Of a DNA stretch of 64,000 bases, positions 47,585-58,158 are shown one piece after another; the stretch's first letter is position 1; every line of letters starts with the position of its first letter. The translations under genes were made by a program, and so were the position numbers. The notes under the pieces were generated by a model. It did no database searches. It was not told the origin of the DNA and was given only the letters and a program-made list of their open reading frames with translations. The stretch comes from Suillus spraguei (Eukaryota > Basidiomycota > Agaricomycetes > Boletales > Suillaceae): positions 62,001 to 126,000 of the forward strand of contig JABCPU010000102.1 of assembly GCA_016800925.1 (NCBI GenBank), written 5' to 3'.

Positions 47585-48546
47585 TGTAGCGAGAAAAGTC
47601 ACGCTGACTGTCAAAACCCCATTTTCGACAAGCGTCTCATTAGCGTCTGTGGCGGCAACCGAAGAATTTCCTTATAGCGACAGAATAGCCTTTTTGCTCC
47701 GCTAAGGCGGAACCGTTCTTCTCCTGTGAACTCTTACTAGATCCTCGCGCCAATGCCCTCATGTCCTGTCCTATTCCATCTAGAATCCATTGGTGCATAG
47801 TTACCTCGCTTCCGCCATTACGAAACCTACAGCAGCATTTACCTTACATCTCAAGGGGCCGCTGCACGCTGTGCGCCTCTTTATTAAATACCCTGTTTAT
47901 TTTCTTTCTCGCTACCGGATTCGCATAGCTATCTCATATGCGCTCGCATATGTTAAAAAGGACTGAACATACATACTGTTATGTTTACTTCCCGTTACAT
48001 CCCTTCACTAGGACTTAGTATCTGAAATGCTTGCTAGTCGCAATCTATTTGCCTTTGAACTTTTCTCTGTTCAAACTTTGCTTATTGATTTAACTGCCGG
48101 TAACTTTACTGCTCGAAGTACCGCGTGACTTTCGACTTCACTACTCATAACCACACTGTGGCCAGTGATCTTGCTGGGTCGTTTTCTCTCTCTTCTACGT
48201 TCTCACTCATACGGAGTTGCTGCTACCACTACCGCACCACCGGTGGTAATAAGATTTTCGTCTTGCTCAAGTAACTTTGTTCTTGCTCTTGCTAGCTAAC
48301 TGTTGCAGCTATCCTTACTGCGCATGTACCGCTGACACTGCACTAGTACCACTAATATACCACTACCGCCACTAACCTCAGAAGTCAGAATTCATGTTTC
48401 CTTATTAGTATTTCCTTGTTTCCTTCGCACTAACATAGAAGGAATTGCTTCTATTTGCAGTCCTCTTGGGTTGAATATCTCACTCGCACCTTCAGTAGGA
48501 TTAACACTGCGCTTATACTTAGGCCAGCGCTAGTTTCTTTGTTTCA
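47585..48546. mobile_element. TIR family B element, intact copy
   Basis: 962 bp, TGTAGCGAGAAAAGTCACGC to CTAGTTTCTTTGTTTCA. TSD GTGG (47581-47584) / GCGG (48547-48550), one CpG transition apart. It lies 51 bp upstream of the gag-like ATG, so it could alternatively be read as an LTR for that ORF. Confidence 0.7.
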
Positions 48547-48939
48547 GCGGTAAGCGATTAAGACAAGAATAAAACTATACTAAAGGACCCCCTTGTGGTG
48601 GGCTCCAGTTGTAAAGATACAACCTAACCTGGGCTGAATAAGGCTTGCCGTGGAATCAGTGATAATGAACATAAAACAAACAATGCACCAAATGGAGCTA
48701 TGTGGACGCGGCAAGGACATTGGTACGTGGAATGTGATGTGGCAATCAGTATGGTGTGCAGTAAGCATGGGATGCTGCCAGAAGTGCTAAAGGGGTAAGA
48801 CGACCATGGACAAGTGGTAACTCCTATAGACATGAGACAAGTGTCAAAAGATAGGGTTTTAAGCCTAGTGCCAATATGTTTGTTACAGCGGGTAGTAATA
48901 CTATATTTGTCTCGCTCAAGTGACTTTGTTCTTGCCCTC

Positions 48940-49664
48940 TGTCATATACCATACTTCTGATCTCAGATCTGATCGATCCTACTTCCATCCAGTCCACAGA
49001 TCCTGTCTGGATCACCCATCCGAAAGTGCCCACTTCTCGCACTCTAACTCCCTTGTGGATATCTGCGTCTATCTCCTTTCGTTATTCCTCCTGTTTCCAG
49101 TATTCTGGCTGTGTATATTTCCATCCTGTTTCACTGATTCATTACCTGTGTTTCATTTCCGACTCATGCTTACTGATCCGCTGTGCATTAACTAATAGAC
49201 TTCTGTTATACATCGTACATAGCCCTTGGTCCCAGACTCGTTGATTATCCGTGCTAGATACTTACAGTATATAAACCACTTGTAGATCTCCGTAGAACCT
49301 TAGTTTGAATATCATCTTAGATTCTGCTCATTCTGTTCCTCCGGACTTGAGTTACTTCCAACTCCAGTTTATCTTCGGAGACTTAGGATTGATTCCTACA
49401 GTCTACATCTCCGACTCTACCTTCAGTAGTCTACCTCTGTTAGTTTCTAGTTAAGGGACCTGTTCTGAGACTAGTCTTAATCCTCATTCCATCTCCACAT
49501 TCTGGATAACCTTCAGACATCCGGATCTGCCATGCTACCACTTCCAGATCTTTGGGTGTTTATTCTCCCTCTGAAATAAGGGGCATTACTTGGGAAAGGG
49601 GCACAGTGCACAAACTGAGGCCAAAGCCCTTCAGATCTTTCACCCTTTGAGTACAGTCTTAACA
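48940..49664 (+). repeat. LTR2 solo LTR in the outer B element
   Basis: TGTCATATACCATAC...CAGTCTTAACA; TSD CCCTC (48935-48939) / CTCTC (49665-49669). TATATAAAC box at 49268-49276. It supplies the sense orientation for the family. Confidence 0.85.
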
Positions 49665-50690
49665 CTCTCGCTAGCTAACTGTTACAGCTATCCTTACCGC
49701 GCGAGTACTGCTGACATTGTGCTAGTACTGCTGATATACCGTTACCGCTGCTAACCTTGGAAGACAGAACCTTTGTTGCCTTATTAGTACTTTCTTATTT
49801 CCTTCACACTAACTTAGAAGGAATTGCTTCTATTGCAGTCCTCTTGGGTTGAACATTTCACTCGCACCTTCAGTAGGATTATCATTGCACTTATACTTAG
49901 GCCAGCAGTAGTTTCTTCATTTCAGCGGTCAGTGATGATGCCACCGGGACTAGTGTCATATGTAGCGGTGCTACTGTGGCAGAGATAATACTTGTAAACA
50001 TAGTATTGAGTGAGCGATAATGAGCGATAAAGTCAGCGGTAGCGGTAAGGTGCGAGCGGTGCAAAGAAACAGTAAAGAAGCTTGTGGTACTCTCAGTGGT
50101 AGAGTAGTGGTGAGCGTGAAGTTCAGTCAAAATCAGGGTCAAGGATCTAGTGGTGTGCCAGCAGTAACAGTGAACAAGCAATGTTAATTAACGAGCAGTA
50201 AGGAAACTTTAACAACTAAGTCTACTACTGGGTAGATCCAGAGCTAGACACTAATCCTGACCTATAGTACGGCAAAAATAAGGTGCTGTATTGTGTGGGG
50301 TACACGGTGCTTATATCCTAAATTGTATGTACTCAGAATGCATTAGGTGAAATCAGTAGCGCTCAAGTACAGTAACCGCCATATGTAAACATAGTGCGAG
50401 GCAGCTGCAGCACAAGGAAACATGTAATAAGGCTTGCCATGGAATCAGTGATAATGAACATAAAACAAGCTACACACCAAATGGAGCTATGCAGACATGG
50501 CAAGGACATGGAAAGACATTGGTATGTGGGATGTGGTGCGGCAGTTGGTATGGTGTGTGGTAAGCGTGGGATGCCACCAGAAATGCTAAAGGGGTAAGAT
50601 GGCCATGGACAAGTGGTAACTCCTATAGATGTGAGACAAGTGCTAAAAGGTAAGGTTTCGAGGCCAGCACCAATATGTTCATTACACTGC

Positions 50691-51326
50691 CCAGAGATGT
50701 CATATCTGGGTGTGTATTGTTATGCAGTAAGATAACTCTAGCCAAGCTCTCTGGTATCACATGGGCAGGGGTATATACCCTACCACCCAGTCACCCTTCA
50801 TGATAGGCACATGTCATATTTGGAAGGTCTCCATTGTTTCCCCATCAACAACATCTATCTCTTCTGGGGCGAGGAATTTAAATTAAGTCTCCATCTAGTC
50901 AACATTGTACCAAGGAAGAGCAATGTCATAATTTCTTCACTGAGATGCATTATGCATTCTCAAAATATGGAAGAATACAATACATTATGATTTGAAAGCA
51001 AAAGGCTCTCACCACTGATATAAAGGAAGATTTGGAGATTGCTGTTGACAGTGTGCTCTCCATGAACATATTTGACTAAATACAAATTCATCGCCTGTCT
51101 GCTTAGTACTGGATGAATTGCTTGTATTGCTACACTCAAAGTTTTTTCCCTGTCATAGAATGGTTATTGAGTTTTGCAACTAATCTGCATAAGGTTTATG
51201 ATTTTGCACAGTTGGAGAATTATGACCAAGGTCTTCTACAGAAATTTGTTGATGAAGAGATCATCATAGTCAATCACACCTCAGAAAACGATGAACAATG
51301 TTGTGGCAGACAAACTCAGGCTGGGC
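50691..51326. other. Relic sequence between the TIR stack and the LINE
   Basis: A plus frame from 51113 (NCLYCYTQSFFPVIEWLLSF ... HTSENDEQCC) looks protein-like. It is interrupted by the LINE and would resume at 57528. It may be an exon of an old gene, or the shadow of the minus relic at 42820. Not identified. Confidence 0.35.
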
Positions 51327-51343
51327 TTGAAAAGGTAGTTTTT
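51327..51343. repeat. LINE target-site duplication, left copy
   Basis: TTGAAAAGGTAGTTTTT, identical to 57511-57527. It merges with the poly(T) that represents the LINE tail. Confidence 0.9.
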
Positions 51344-51547
51344 TTTTTTTTTTTTTTTTTTTGAATCCTTGTTTTGTGTCCGTTGGGGCGGAGCCCTATG
51401 ATAGACATTACATGCGGTATTTACTCTAATTGATGCATATGTGTGTGTCCGTGGATGTTGGGTCGTGTTCAATGGTCCTGGCCGAGGCGCGGACGTTAAC
51501 ACCAGCTTAAGGTGAAAGGGGGGGTTGTTACAGAAATTGGGGTGCGT

Positions 51548-54500
51548 CTAGCTGTTTTTGTCGTTCTTGTCCTTTGGTGGTGATACGTCTCCGAAGGTTG
51601 GCTCGAATCTTTTCGTTTTGGCTATGAATGTGAACAGTGACTTTAGACATTCAGCGTCATTGAGAATGTGCTTCACATGGTGCGCTCTCGTTCCTAGTTC
51701 TTGTCTGAGTATGTTGCGTTGTCTGGTGTATGCTGGGCAGGTGAGAAGGAAGTGATGGACTGACTCGTTTCCTTCGTTGCATTGTTGGCATGTTGCTGTT
51801 TCTGACTTCGCTATACGGTGTAGGTGTTTGTTGAGAGGAATGTGTCCTGTTCTGAGCTGGAAGAGAAGCGAGCTGTGACGACGCGGGAATTGATCAATGA
51901 GTCCTGCGAAGTGTTTCGACGGAGCGGTTGGGTCTATGGTCTGTAAGGCAGCGAAACGGGGGGAAAGGTGCATGACCTTTGCTGCTTCTTCCTTGATTCG
52001 CTCTCGAAACTGCTGGAGTGTGGACGATTTGCTGATTGGTAGCGTGATGGGATCCTTCGCTGCCGTCCTTAGAGACTTTGGGAGAAGTCTCCCCTCCGAG
52101 ACGTCTTTCCTTGCTGCCCTTTTTGCCCTCTCATCTGCCTTCTCGTTCCCCAGTATTCCTACATGGCCTGGCGTCCATCTCACCACCAGCCTTTTGCCAT
52201 TGTTGTCTGGGATGATTTCACGGAGACTGTCGTGAAAGGTGTCCATTAGGTGATGTCCGGGTTGCGAATTGAATGCTTTCGTTGCGCGAATTGCCGCCTG
52301 GTTGTCCACCCCCAGTGCCATTGATTCTCCCCCTCCTGCTCTTCTAATCAGCTCCACCGCTAGAATCATCCCCACTAGCTCTCCCTCATATACCGTGTGC
52401 TCGCTATCCTTCCCCAGATAAAACCTTAGTTCGTCTTTTACCTCTCCGTCTCGCATGAGAATGGCCACTGCCCCTACTCCTCCATCTATGGCCGAACCGT
52501 CTGAGTATACTCGGATCTCTTCCCTCGCCAGCTCATCTTCGTCGGCTGCTTCCTTCTTCTTCCTCGCTATCTGTAATTCGACGTCCGGCTTCCACTTTGG
52601 ATTGTGGCGGATTGGGTGGATCTTCTCCATTCGAGCTGGGTTGACCTTGAATTCGTACATTAGCTTGTGAAGCGGGGATGGGTGGCGCTTTGGTTTGGCA
52701 AAGTTGCGTGCATTCCCGTAGTTGTAGGCCATCTTGATGTCTCTGGCTAGCAGGTGAGAGTCTGGGAGTGAGGTCATTCTGAGGGTCGATTTGAGGCATA
52801 TCTTGCGTAGTGTCTGTTGAAAGGGAAGTATGTTAGCGTGCGCATCTAGGATATCTGTAGCAGTGGATCTCATTCCGCCTGTTATCATCAGGGTTGCCAT
52901 TCTCTGCACCCTTGCCATTTGCGATGCGAATCCTCGAGCCCCTCGTCCATTTAGCTTCTTTCCTTTGCCCTTTGCTACCAGTCCTGCGCACCAGACATCA
53001 GCTGCATATAACATTTTAGGAATGACTACTCCCTCGTATAGTCTCTTCATTAGTCGACTTTTGATGCCCTTCGTGGGTCGGATCATCCTGTTGCAGGCCA
53101 GGATGTACTTTGTGCCTTTTGCCAGGGCGTGGGCTGCATGTTCCTTGAAGTTAAGGTTCTCGTCTATTATTACTCCTAGAAATTTGTGCGAGCTCGATGG
53201 TTGTATTGTGTGATTTCGAATGGCGATTGCAGGTTTTGGCGCAGGGATTGTTTTGTGTGGGTCCGTGACACTTTGCACGCGCTTTCTTGAGAGACATACC
53301 AGTGCCGTTTTGTCTAGCTCGAATTCCGCGTGATGCTCCTCACTCCATTGTAGCGCGCCTCCTCTCTTCTCCATCATTCTAGTTAGCTTAGTGTTCGCCT
53401 CTTCGTATGACTCACCTTTCGCTATTAAAGCGACATCGTCTATGAATCCTAAGCTGAGTTCTCCCTTGCGGGGTCTTGGATCTGCGACTCTTAGTAGGTC
53501 AGTATTGTAGAAGATGAATGCAAGTGGGGATAAGGGACAGCCTTGATCGACACCACCTTTGACCTGGAATGATTCCGATTGAAAATCGTCAAAGATTAGA
53601 GATGTTGATCTTCCGTCTAATCTTCTCCTGTACCAATCGATGTATTCTTGAGGTATTCCTGATTTCTTGAGGTTGTGGAGGAGTTTGTTGACCACGACAC
53701 TGGGAAAAGCGGCTTTAACATCCAGGAACAACATGGAAACAAAATTTTCCCTTGAGGCCCAAGCGTCAGTAATGAACTTCATTAGTAAGTGCAGGGAATC
53801 TGTGGTCGAGCGTCCTGGTCTTCCCCCAAAGTGCGTTGCTGCTAAGAGATCGTGTCTTTCGGCTATATAGGTGAGGTCGTCTGCCACGCATGAGGATAGT
53901 ATTTTGGCCATGGTGTCCAGCAGTGTTATCGGTCTGTACGCCTTGGGGAGACTGTAGTCCGGTCTGCCGGGTTTGCGCAGTACTATGGTTGATGACTTCT
54001 TCCACTGGTCCGGGTATATTTCTAATGTAAAGGTCGCTCGAAATATCGGTCCCATAAATGGGACTAGCTGCGCTGCGCAGTGGGTGAAGACGCAGTTACT
54101 TATTCCATTCGGTCCAGGGGCTTTGTGCGGGGAGAGCTTTGCTATCGCTCTGTCTATCTGTTCATTCGTTATCAGTGTAAACTCACAAACGGGAGGAGGG
54201 TAAATATAATTAGGGTCTACGTGCTCATTGGCCGGGGGGGGTTTGAAGAAGACCTCATATAAGAGCTCGCTTTTCCTGTCGTTGGTTTGGGTTGAGTTTT
54301 GATGATTGCGTTCTGGGTCCTTGAGCGTGGCGATTCTTGTGTGCATTTGATCTTCTGGGTTGCTTGCTGTGTAGTGGTGAAAATTCCATACCCCGGCTGG
54401 GGTCATCGTTTCCAGCCAGGCGGTCCAGTGAGATTCCTTTGCCTTCCTGATGCTTTCTGAGAAGGCATTGCGCGCTTTGCGATACTGTTCGTGGATTGGG

Positions 54501-55611
54501 TCGTTTCTATACACTAGTTTAGCTCTCAATTTGCGGCCTAATTTATGTACTTCCTTTCGTTCTATATCCAGGCTTTTTGACCACCATCGTTTTGCGTAGG
54601 GTGATGGTTTCGATTTCGGCACCTTTGCATCTACTACCTTCGCGATGATTGAAGTGAGGTTGTCGAAGGCCTCCTCGAATTGAACTTTCGTCATGATCTC
54701 AGTTGGTGGGGGGATGGTGCTGAGATCCGCTGCTAGTGCCTCATTTATTTCGTCCCAGTCTGCTTCTCTGTAATTGTGGCGCGGTATACAGTTGATGCGT
54801 TCTGGTTGCAATTCTAGCGAGCTAATGATCGGAAAGTGGTCAGTGATGACTGGTCTTAGGTGGTACTCAACGTTGCATGCCGTGAAAGCGTGTTGGAGTT
54901 GGGCTGAGCAGAAGACGTTGTCGGGTCTTGTGAGGTTCTTCGTGGATGATGCTTCCAGTGTGGCGATTCCCGGGGGTAGTACTTGGATTAAATTGTACAG
55001 CGCTAGAAGATTTATTAGTACACCTGCGGCGTCGAGGTTCGCTGCAGTGAATAGGTGACTGTTTGAAGTTAGCTCCCACATTGGGTGGTGCCGGTTGAAG
55101 TCGCCTAGCCAAATTATATGTTCAGTATTTACTTCCTCCTCGCCTTGAGCGAGTTGTTGAGGGTTTGCCCGACGTGCGTTATGTTCCGTTTGCATATGTC
55201 TTTCGAGGAAATGCAGGGTGCGTCGTGGTCGCAGGGGTTATATATATTATAGAAACGCACCTTTCCAAAGTCTCCCGATAATTCTATGGCCATGACGTTC
55301 GTCGATTGGATTGGGATAGCGTGCCATTTGTTCTTGGAGATCTTCTTGTTGATCAGCATTATCACTTGCGTTCGGTTTTGATTCGTGTGGTGGCCGGTTG
55401 GGTATACCACATCCCAATAGCGTCGGAGGCTAGAGGCGTTAGCGAGATTCACAGGGTTGAGAAAAGGTTCTTGTATACATGCCATGTCGAAGTTGTCGGG
55501 ATTGAGGTTCTTCAGGAGGTGTTCCCATGCGTTGGAGGATTTGCGAAGGTTCTGCTGCCATATTTTGAAGTCTGTTCTCTGTTGGTGTTGTGTTGTTGGT
55601 TCTTGCTGCAT
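51548..55611 (-). pseudogene. LINE ORF2: endonuclease, reverse transcriptase and RNase H, one frameshift
   Basis: The likely start is the ATG at 55611, overlapping the ORF1 stop as TAATG. The N-terminal endonuclease (KIWQQNLRKS; ACIQEPFL) runs to about 55218, where one missing base in GCACCC shifts the frame. The remainder is a single 1215-codon frame from 55195. There: endonuclease GDFNRHHPMW near residue 30 and ITDHFPI near 120; RT with KAPGPNGIS near 363, FLDVKAAFPS near 493, GCPLSPLAF, and catalytic box FIDD near 585 (in place of the usual YADD); RNase H with YSDGSAIDGG near 896, a Glu in YEGELVG, VDNQAAI, and TPGHVGILGNEKADERAK near 1010; and a terminal C-x2-C...H-x4-C knuckle near 1137. 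All catalytic residues are present, so only the frameshift disables it. Confidence 0.9.
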
Positions 55612-57398
55612 TAGTCCCAGCCGCTGGCCGCGTTGCCGTCTTGCGTGTAGTTGAGTGTTGAGAAGAAAGAGTCTCTTGAGGCAGCGGAATGAGAGCGTTG
55701 AGGTTGGGTGTCTGGCGCGTTTTCTTGCTGTGTCCACATATCTGTGAGACGCGATTGACTTCCTAATGGGATGTTGTTGGGGAATCTTGGGCGCTGCGGT
55801 TGATTGAGTCTTGCTTTCATTGGTCTTGCTTCTCTCGTTCTGTTTTGCTGAGGTGGGGGGGGATTCTGGTTAGTTAGGTTTGTGTGATCACCGTTACCTT
55901 CTTGCTGATATTCGTTCCACTCATTGGGCTGTTCGTCTATCTTTTCCCAGGTAAGTGGGTCCTCCGTTGGGTAGAATCGGTATCTTGATTCGTCGTTGCG
56001 TCTCTTGTGTGCTTCCCACTTGCTTAGGAATGTCGGGCACACTCGGCTCCATGCTGCGTGTCCCTTGATTTCACAGTTAGTGCAGTAGTAGTTGTTGGGG
56101 TCGTCTACCTTGCACATTGCTGTGCGATGTTGTTCTCCACACGTTCCGCATGTGTCAATATCCTTGGGGCAGTCTGTTGCCATGTGGTTGCCGTCGAAGG
56201 AGTGGCACTTGAGACATCTTGATGGTTCTGGTAGAAGTTTGCGTCCATATACTCTTTTGCTGGCTACCGATAACCCGAATTTGATGGCGTGATTCGCGCT
56301 CTCCCTAGAATTGAAGGTTAGTATAATGTGAGCTGTTCTCTGGTTCGGGTTGCGTCTCGCTATTGGTTTGATGTACTTAGCCTTCAGGATGGTTTTTGGG
56401 GCGAAAGCAGCCTTCTTCTTGATGTCGTCTATGGCTGCATTAGATTCTGGGACGAACGAGATCGGGACGTTTTCCATCAGGACGTGGAACGTGCGGTCTT
56501 TGATGGTGACGTTGGAGCCGAATCGTTCCAAGAAGTTGCTGCGATTTGTTGGGATGTTGAACCATTCCATTGACTCCTTGGAGTTGAGTTCGTATATGAT
56601 GCCCCCGTGAGGGAGTTTGCGTGCTGATACGAAGGTGAGGTCGTCCGGAGTTGGGATGTCGTCCTTGTTCATCATTTCGATGGCTAGTTTTGCCTTGGTG
56701 ACCAACTGTGCCTCTGTGAGCTGTGTGGTGGCGTCCTTAGGCATGAAGAGTGATCTTCTATCTATCAAAATCTGTCTCGTTTGACCTTCGTTGCGTGAAA
56801 GAAGTTTCGTTAGTGGGCCAGGGATCGGCGCTTTCGCTGCCGCTGCATAGGATCTAGGTCCTTCAGACCTGTTGAGTACTGCCTCTGCGTTGGTATGATT
56901 CTGAATCGCTTGCGTTGCGCTCTTTGTGGCCTTATCTATTCCCTCAAGTGATTCACTAAGATTAGTACGCACCTCTTTTACTGCCTCCTCTAGTGCCTCT
57001 TTATGCTTGTCTGTTGATTGTGCTAATTCCTCAGCCTTCTCTACCATGATTGTTAGGGGGCCACCTATGAGTGTTTCGATCTTGTTGATGATGTTGGTCA
57101 TGTCCATCGCGCGTTCCGCGTCATACAAAACCATGGCAATAGCCCTGAGTATCTCGGCGTGGGTAGATCCTAGACCTGCCGAGGCGCTGAATTCGAAGAT
57201 TGCTGTTACTATTTGCGTGAGCATAGTTCCTGCTGTTGGGAGAACTAGGCCATGCGTGTTTAGGAGCTTCTTTGCTGTGATTATGTTAGTTATATCTGTT
57301 CTTATACTTGTACCTTCTATGTGTTCTTCGATTGACTTGCTGGAGGCGAGTAGCGGTTTGTTTGCTGTTGTTTTTCTGAGACGAGTGTTGCCCACCAC
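55611..57398 (-). CDS. LINE ORF1: gag-like RNA-binding protein with zinc knuckles
   Basis: 595 codons, uninterrupted. The N-terminal ~200 residues are helical with coiled-coil character (EELAQSTDKHKEALEEAVKE). The centre (about 230-390) resembles the RRM-like/transposase-22-type domain of LINE ORF1s (AHIILTFNSRESANHAIKFG). Three cysteine knuckles follow near residues 395-455 (CLKCHSFDGNHMATDC, CGTCGEQHRTAMC, CTNCEIKGHAAWSRVC). A Gln/Asn/Pro-rich tail ends at TAA 55611-55613. It is expected to coat LINE RNA. Start 57398 gives the longest ATG frame; upstream out-of-frame ORFs suggest the true start could lie slightly 5' if an indel occurred there. Confidence 0.88.
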   Translation of the reverse strand: MVGNTRLRKTTANKPLLASSKSIEEHIEGTSIRTDITNIITAKKLLNTHGLVLPTAGTMLTQIVTAIFEFSASAGLGSTHAEILRAIAMVLYDAERAMDMTNIINKIETLIGGPLTIMVEKAEELAQSTDKHKEALEEAVKEVRTNLSESLEGIDKATKSATQAIQNHTNAEAVLNRSEGPRSYAAAAKAPIPGPLTKLLSRNEGQTRQILIDRRSLFMPKDATTQLTEAQLVTKAKLAIEMMNKDDIPTPDDLTFVSARKLPHGGIIYELNSKESMEWFNIPTNRSNFLERFGSNVTIKDRTFHVLMENVPISFVPESNAAIDDIKKKAAFAPKTILKAKYIKPIARRNPNQRTAHIILTFNSRESANHAIKFGLSVASKRVYGRKLLPEPSRCLKCHSFDGNHMATDCPKDIDTCGTCGEQHRTAMCKVDDPNNYYCTNCEIKGHAAWSRVCPTFLSKWEAHKRRNDESRYRFYPTEDPLTWEKIDEQPNEWNEYQQEGNGDHTNLTNQNPPPPQQNRTREARPMKARLNQPQRPRFPNNIPLGSQSRLTDMWTQQENAPDTQPQRSHSAASRDSFFSTLNYTQDGNAASGWD

Positions 57399-57510
57399 TG
57401 GGCTGTCGGGCTTGTGGATCCTGATGGAGCCATGTCAGACCTTCTGGGGACTGTTTTGGATTTTCTGAGGTTAGGTGGGTTTGATGTGAGTAGCTGGGTG
57501 GCGCCCTTTT

Positions 57511-57527
57511 TTGAAAAGGTAGTTTTT
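57511..57527. repeat. LINE target-site duplication, right copy
   Basis: TTGAAAAGGTAGTTTTT, directly preceding GCATGG of the interrupted target. Confidence 0.9.
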
Positions 57528-58158
57528 GCATGGTATCTCATACTTGGACTTTCCTTATCTTAGGTTCGCACTTTTGATGATTACATAAGGACCTCACCTT
57601 TCACTCTTTGCACCACTAAGGATTCTACTTGGTTCCAGTACTGTTAGCTCCTCTTTTGATTGAGTTCTTGTGCAGCTTTTCTCTCTGTAGTTTTTCTAGT
57701 TTGGTGGCTTTCATAGCTCACTAGTTAGCTCCTGGATACCTAGTTTTCTAAAGTGAACACTACCACTGTCTTTGACTGTTTCCTCTCTCCTTCCCTTGAG
57801 TTTTGGCTAGTCAGAAGCCCTTTGGGCTGAACATACTGCTCCCTGCTTCTTATACCTGTCCCCCCAGGCAGGATTGTTTCTCTACAACACAATGCTCTTC
57901 CAATGGTAGTTCTTAGCAATGATTATCATACATTGTCATATACATAGTTACAATTCTGCCCCCAGTACTATCGACAGATCAAATCTGATTTTTTTTCATT
58001 TACTACTTTGCTATATTATGTGCAGAGTTGTCAACATATTTTTGTCCTATACAGCACCATAGTGATATAGCCAATCACTGAATATCTGGAATATACAAAG
58101 ATCTTTTGTAGACAGTCAACAGGTCACCACCACAAGATTAGGTTCATGTGAGGTCAGT
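57528..58158. other. Gene-free stretch right of the LINE
   Basis: Continuation of the interrupted target. The first few codons continue the 51113 frame (FAWYLILGLSLS) and then stop. Nothing else supported. Confidence 0.4.

Larger units (their letters stand above)
45795..48887. mobile_element. Long TIR-A element (3.1 kb) with perfect TSD
   Basis: TGTAAAGATACAACCTAACC to TGTTTGTTACA, with perfect 4-bp TSD GCGG (45791-45794, 48888-48891). The outer ~300 bp on the left and ~250 bp on the right are A sequence. The middle holds GCGGT-rich DNA, a gag-like ORF (46851-47534), a B element (47585-48546) and an extra A left end at 48610. It could be closer to a parental long form, or a recombinant. Confidence 0.65.
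45143..49924. mobile_element. TIR-B element inside the outer A, itself split twice
   Basis: Ends TGTAGTAAGCAAAGTCACGC (45143) and GTTTCTTCATTTCA (49924). TSD ACGG (45139-45142) / GCGG (49925-49928). Its own sequence is 45143-45794, 48892-48939 and 49665-49924; the rest is the inner A (45795-48887) and LTR2 (48940-49664). About 960 bp when rejoined. Confidence 0.7.
44947..50686. mobile_element. Outermost TIR-A element of a nested stack
   Basis: Left end TGTAAAGATACAACC at 44947, right end TATGTTCATTACA at 50686. Its own sequence is 44947-45142 plus 49925-50686, together about 960 bp, the normal A length. The flanks CCAC / CTGC differ by two transitions. Family B at 45143 splits it at a GCGG-type site. 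Confidence 0.7.
51344..57510 (-). mobile_element. Non-LTR retrotransposon (LINE) with APE endonuclease, RT and RNase H; near full length
   Basis: 6.2 kb. On the minus strand there is a short 5' leader, ORF1 (gag-like), ORF2 (endonuclease, reverse transcriptase, RNase H), a 3' UTR of about 185 bp and a poly(A) tail (T run at 51344-51362). It is bounded by a perfect 17-bp TSD TTGAAAAGGTAGTTTTT (51327-51343, 57511-57527), the hallmark of target-primed reverse transcription at a T-rich site. Domain order and RNase H fit the Tad1/I/R1 group; Tad1-like is my best guess for a fungus. GC content is higher than its surroundings and CpGs are kept, so insertion is recent. Confidence 0.92.

Noticed and set aside
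51558..57468. Plus-strand ORFs over the LINE, up to 180 codons
   Set aside because: Antisense shadows of ORF1 and ORF2, sustained by the higher GC content.
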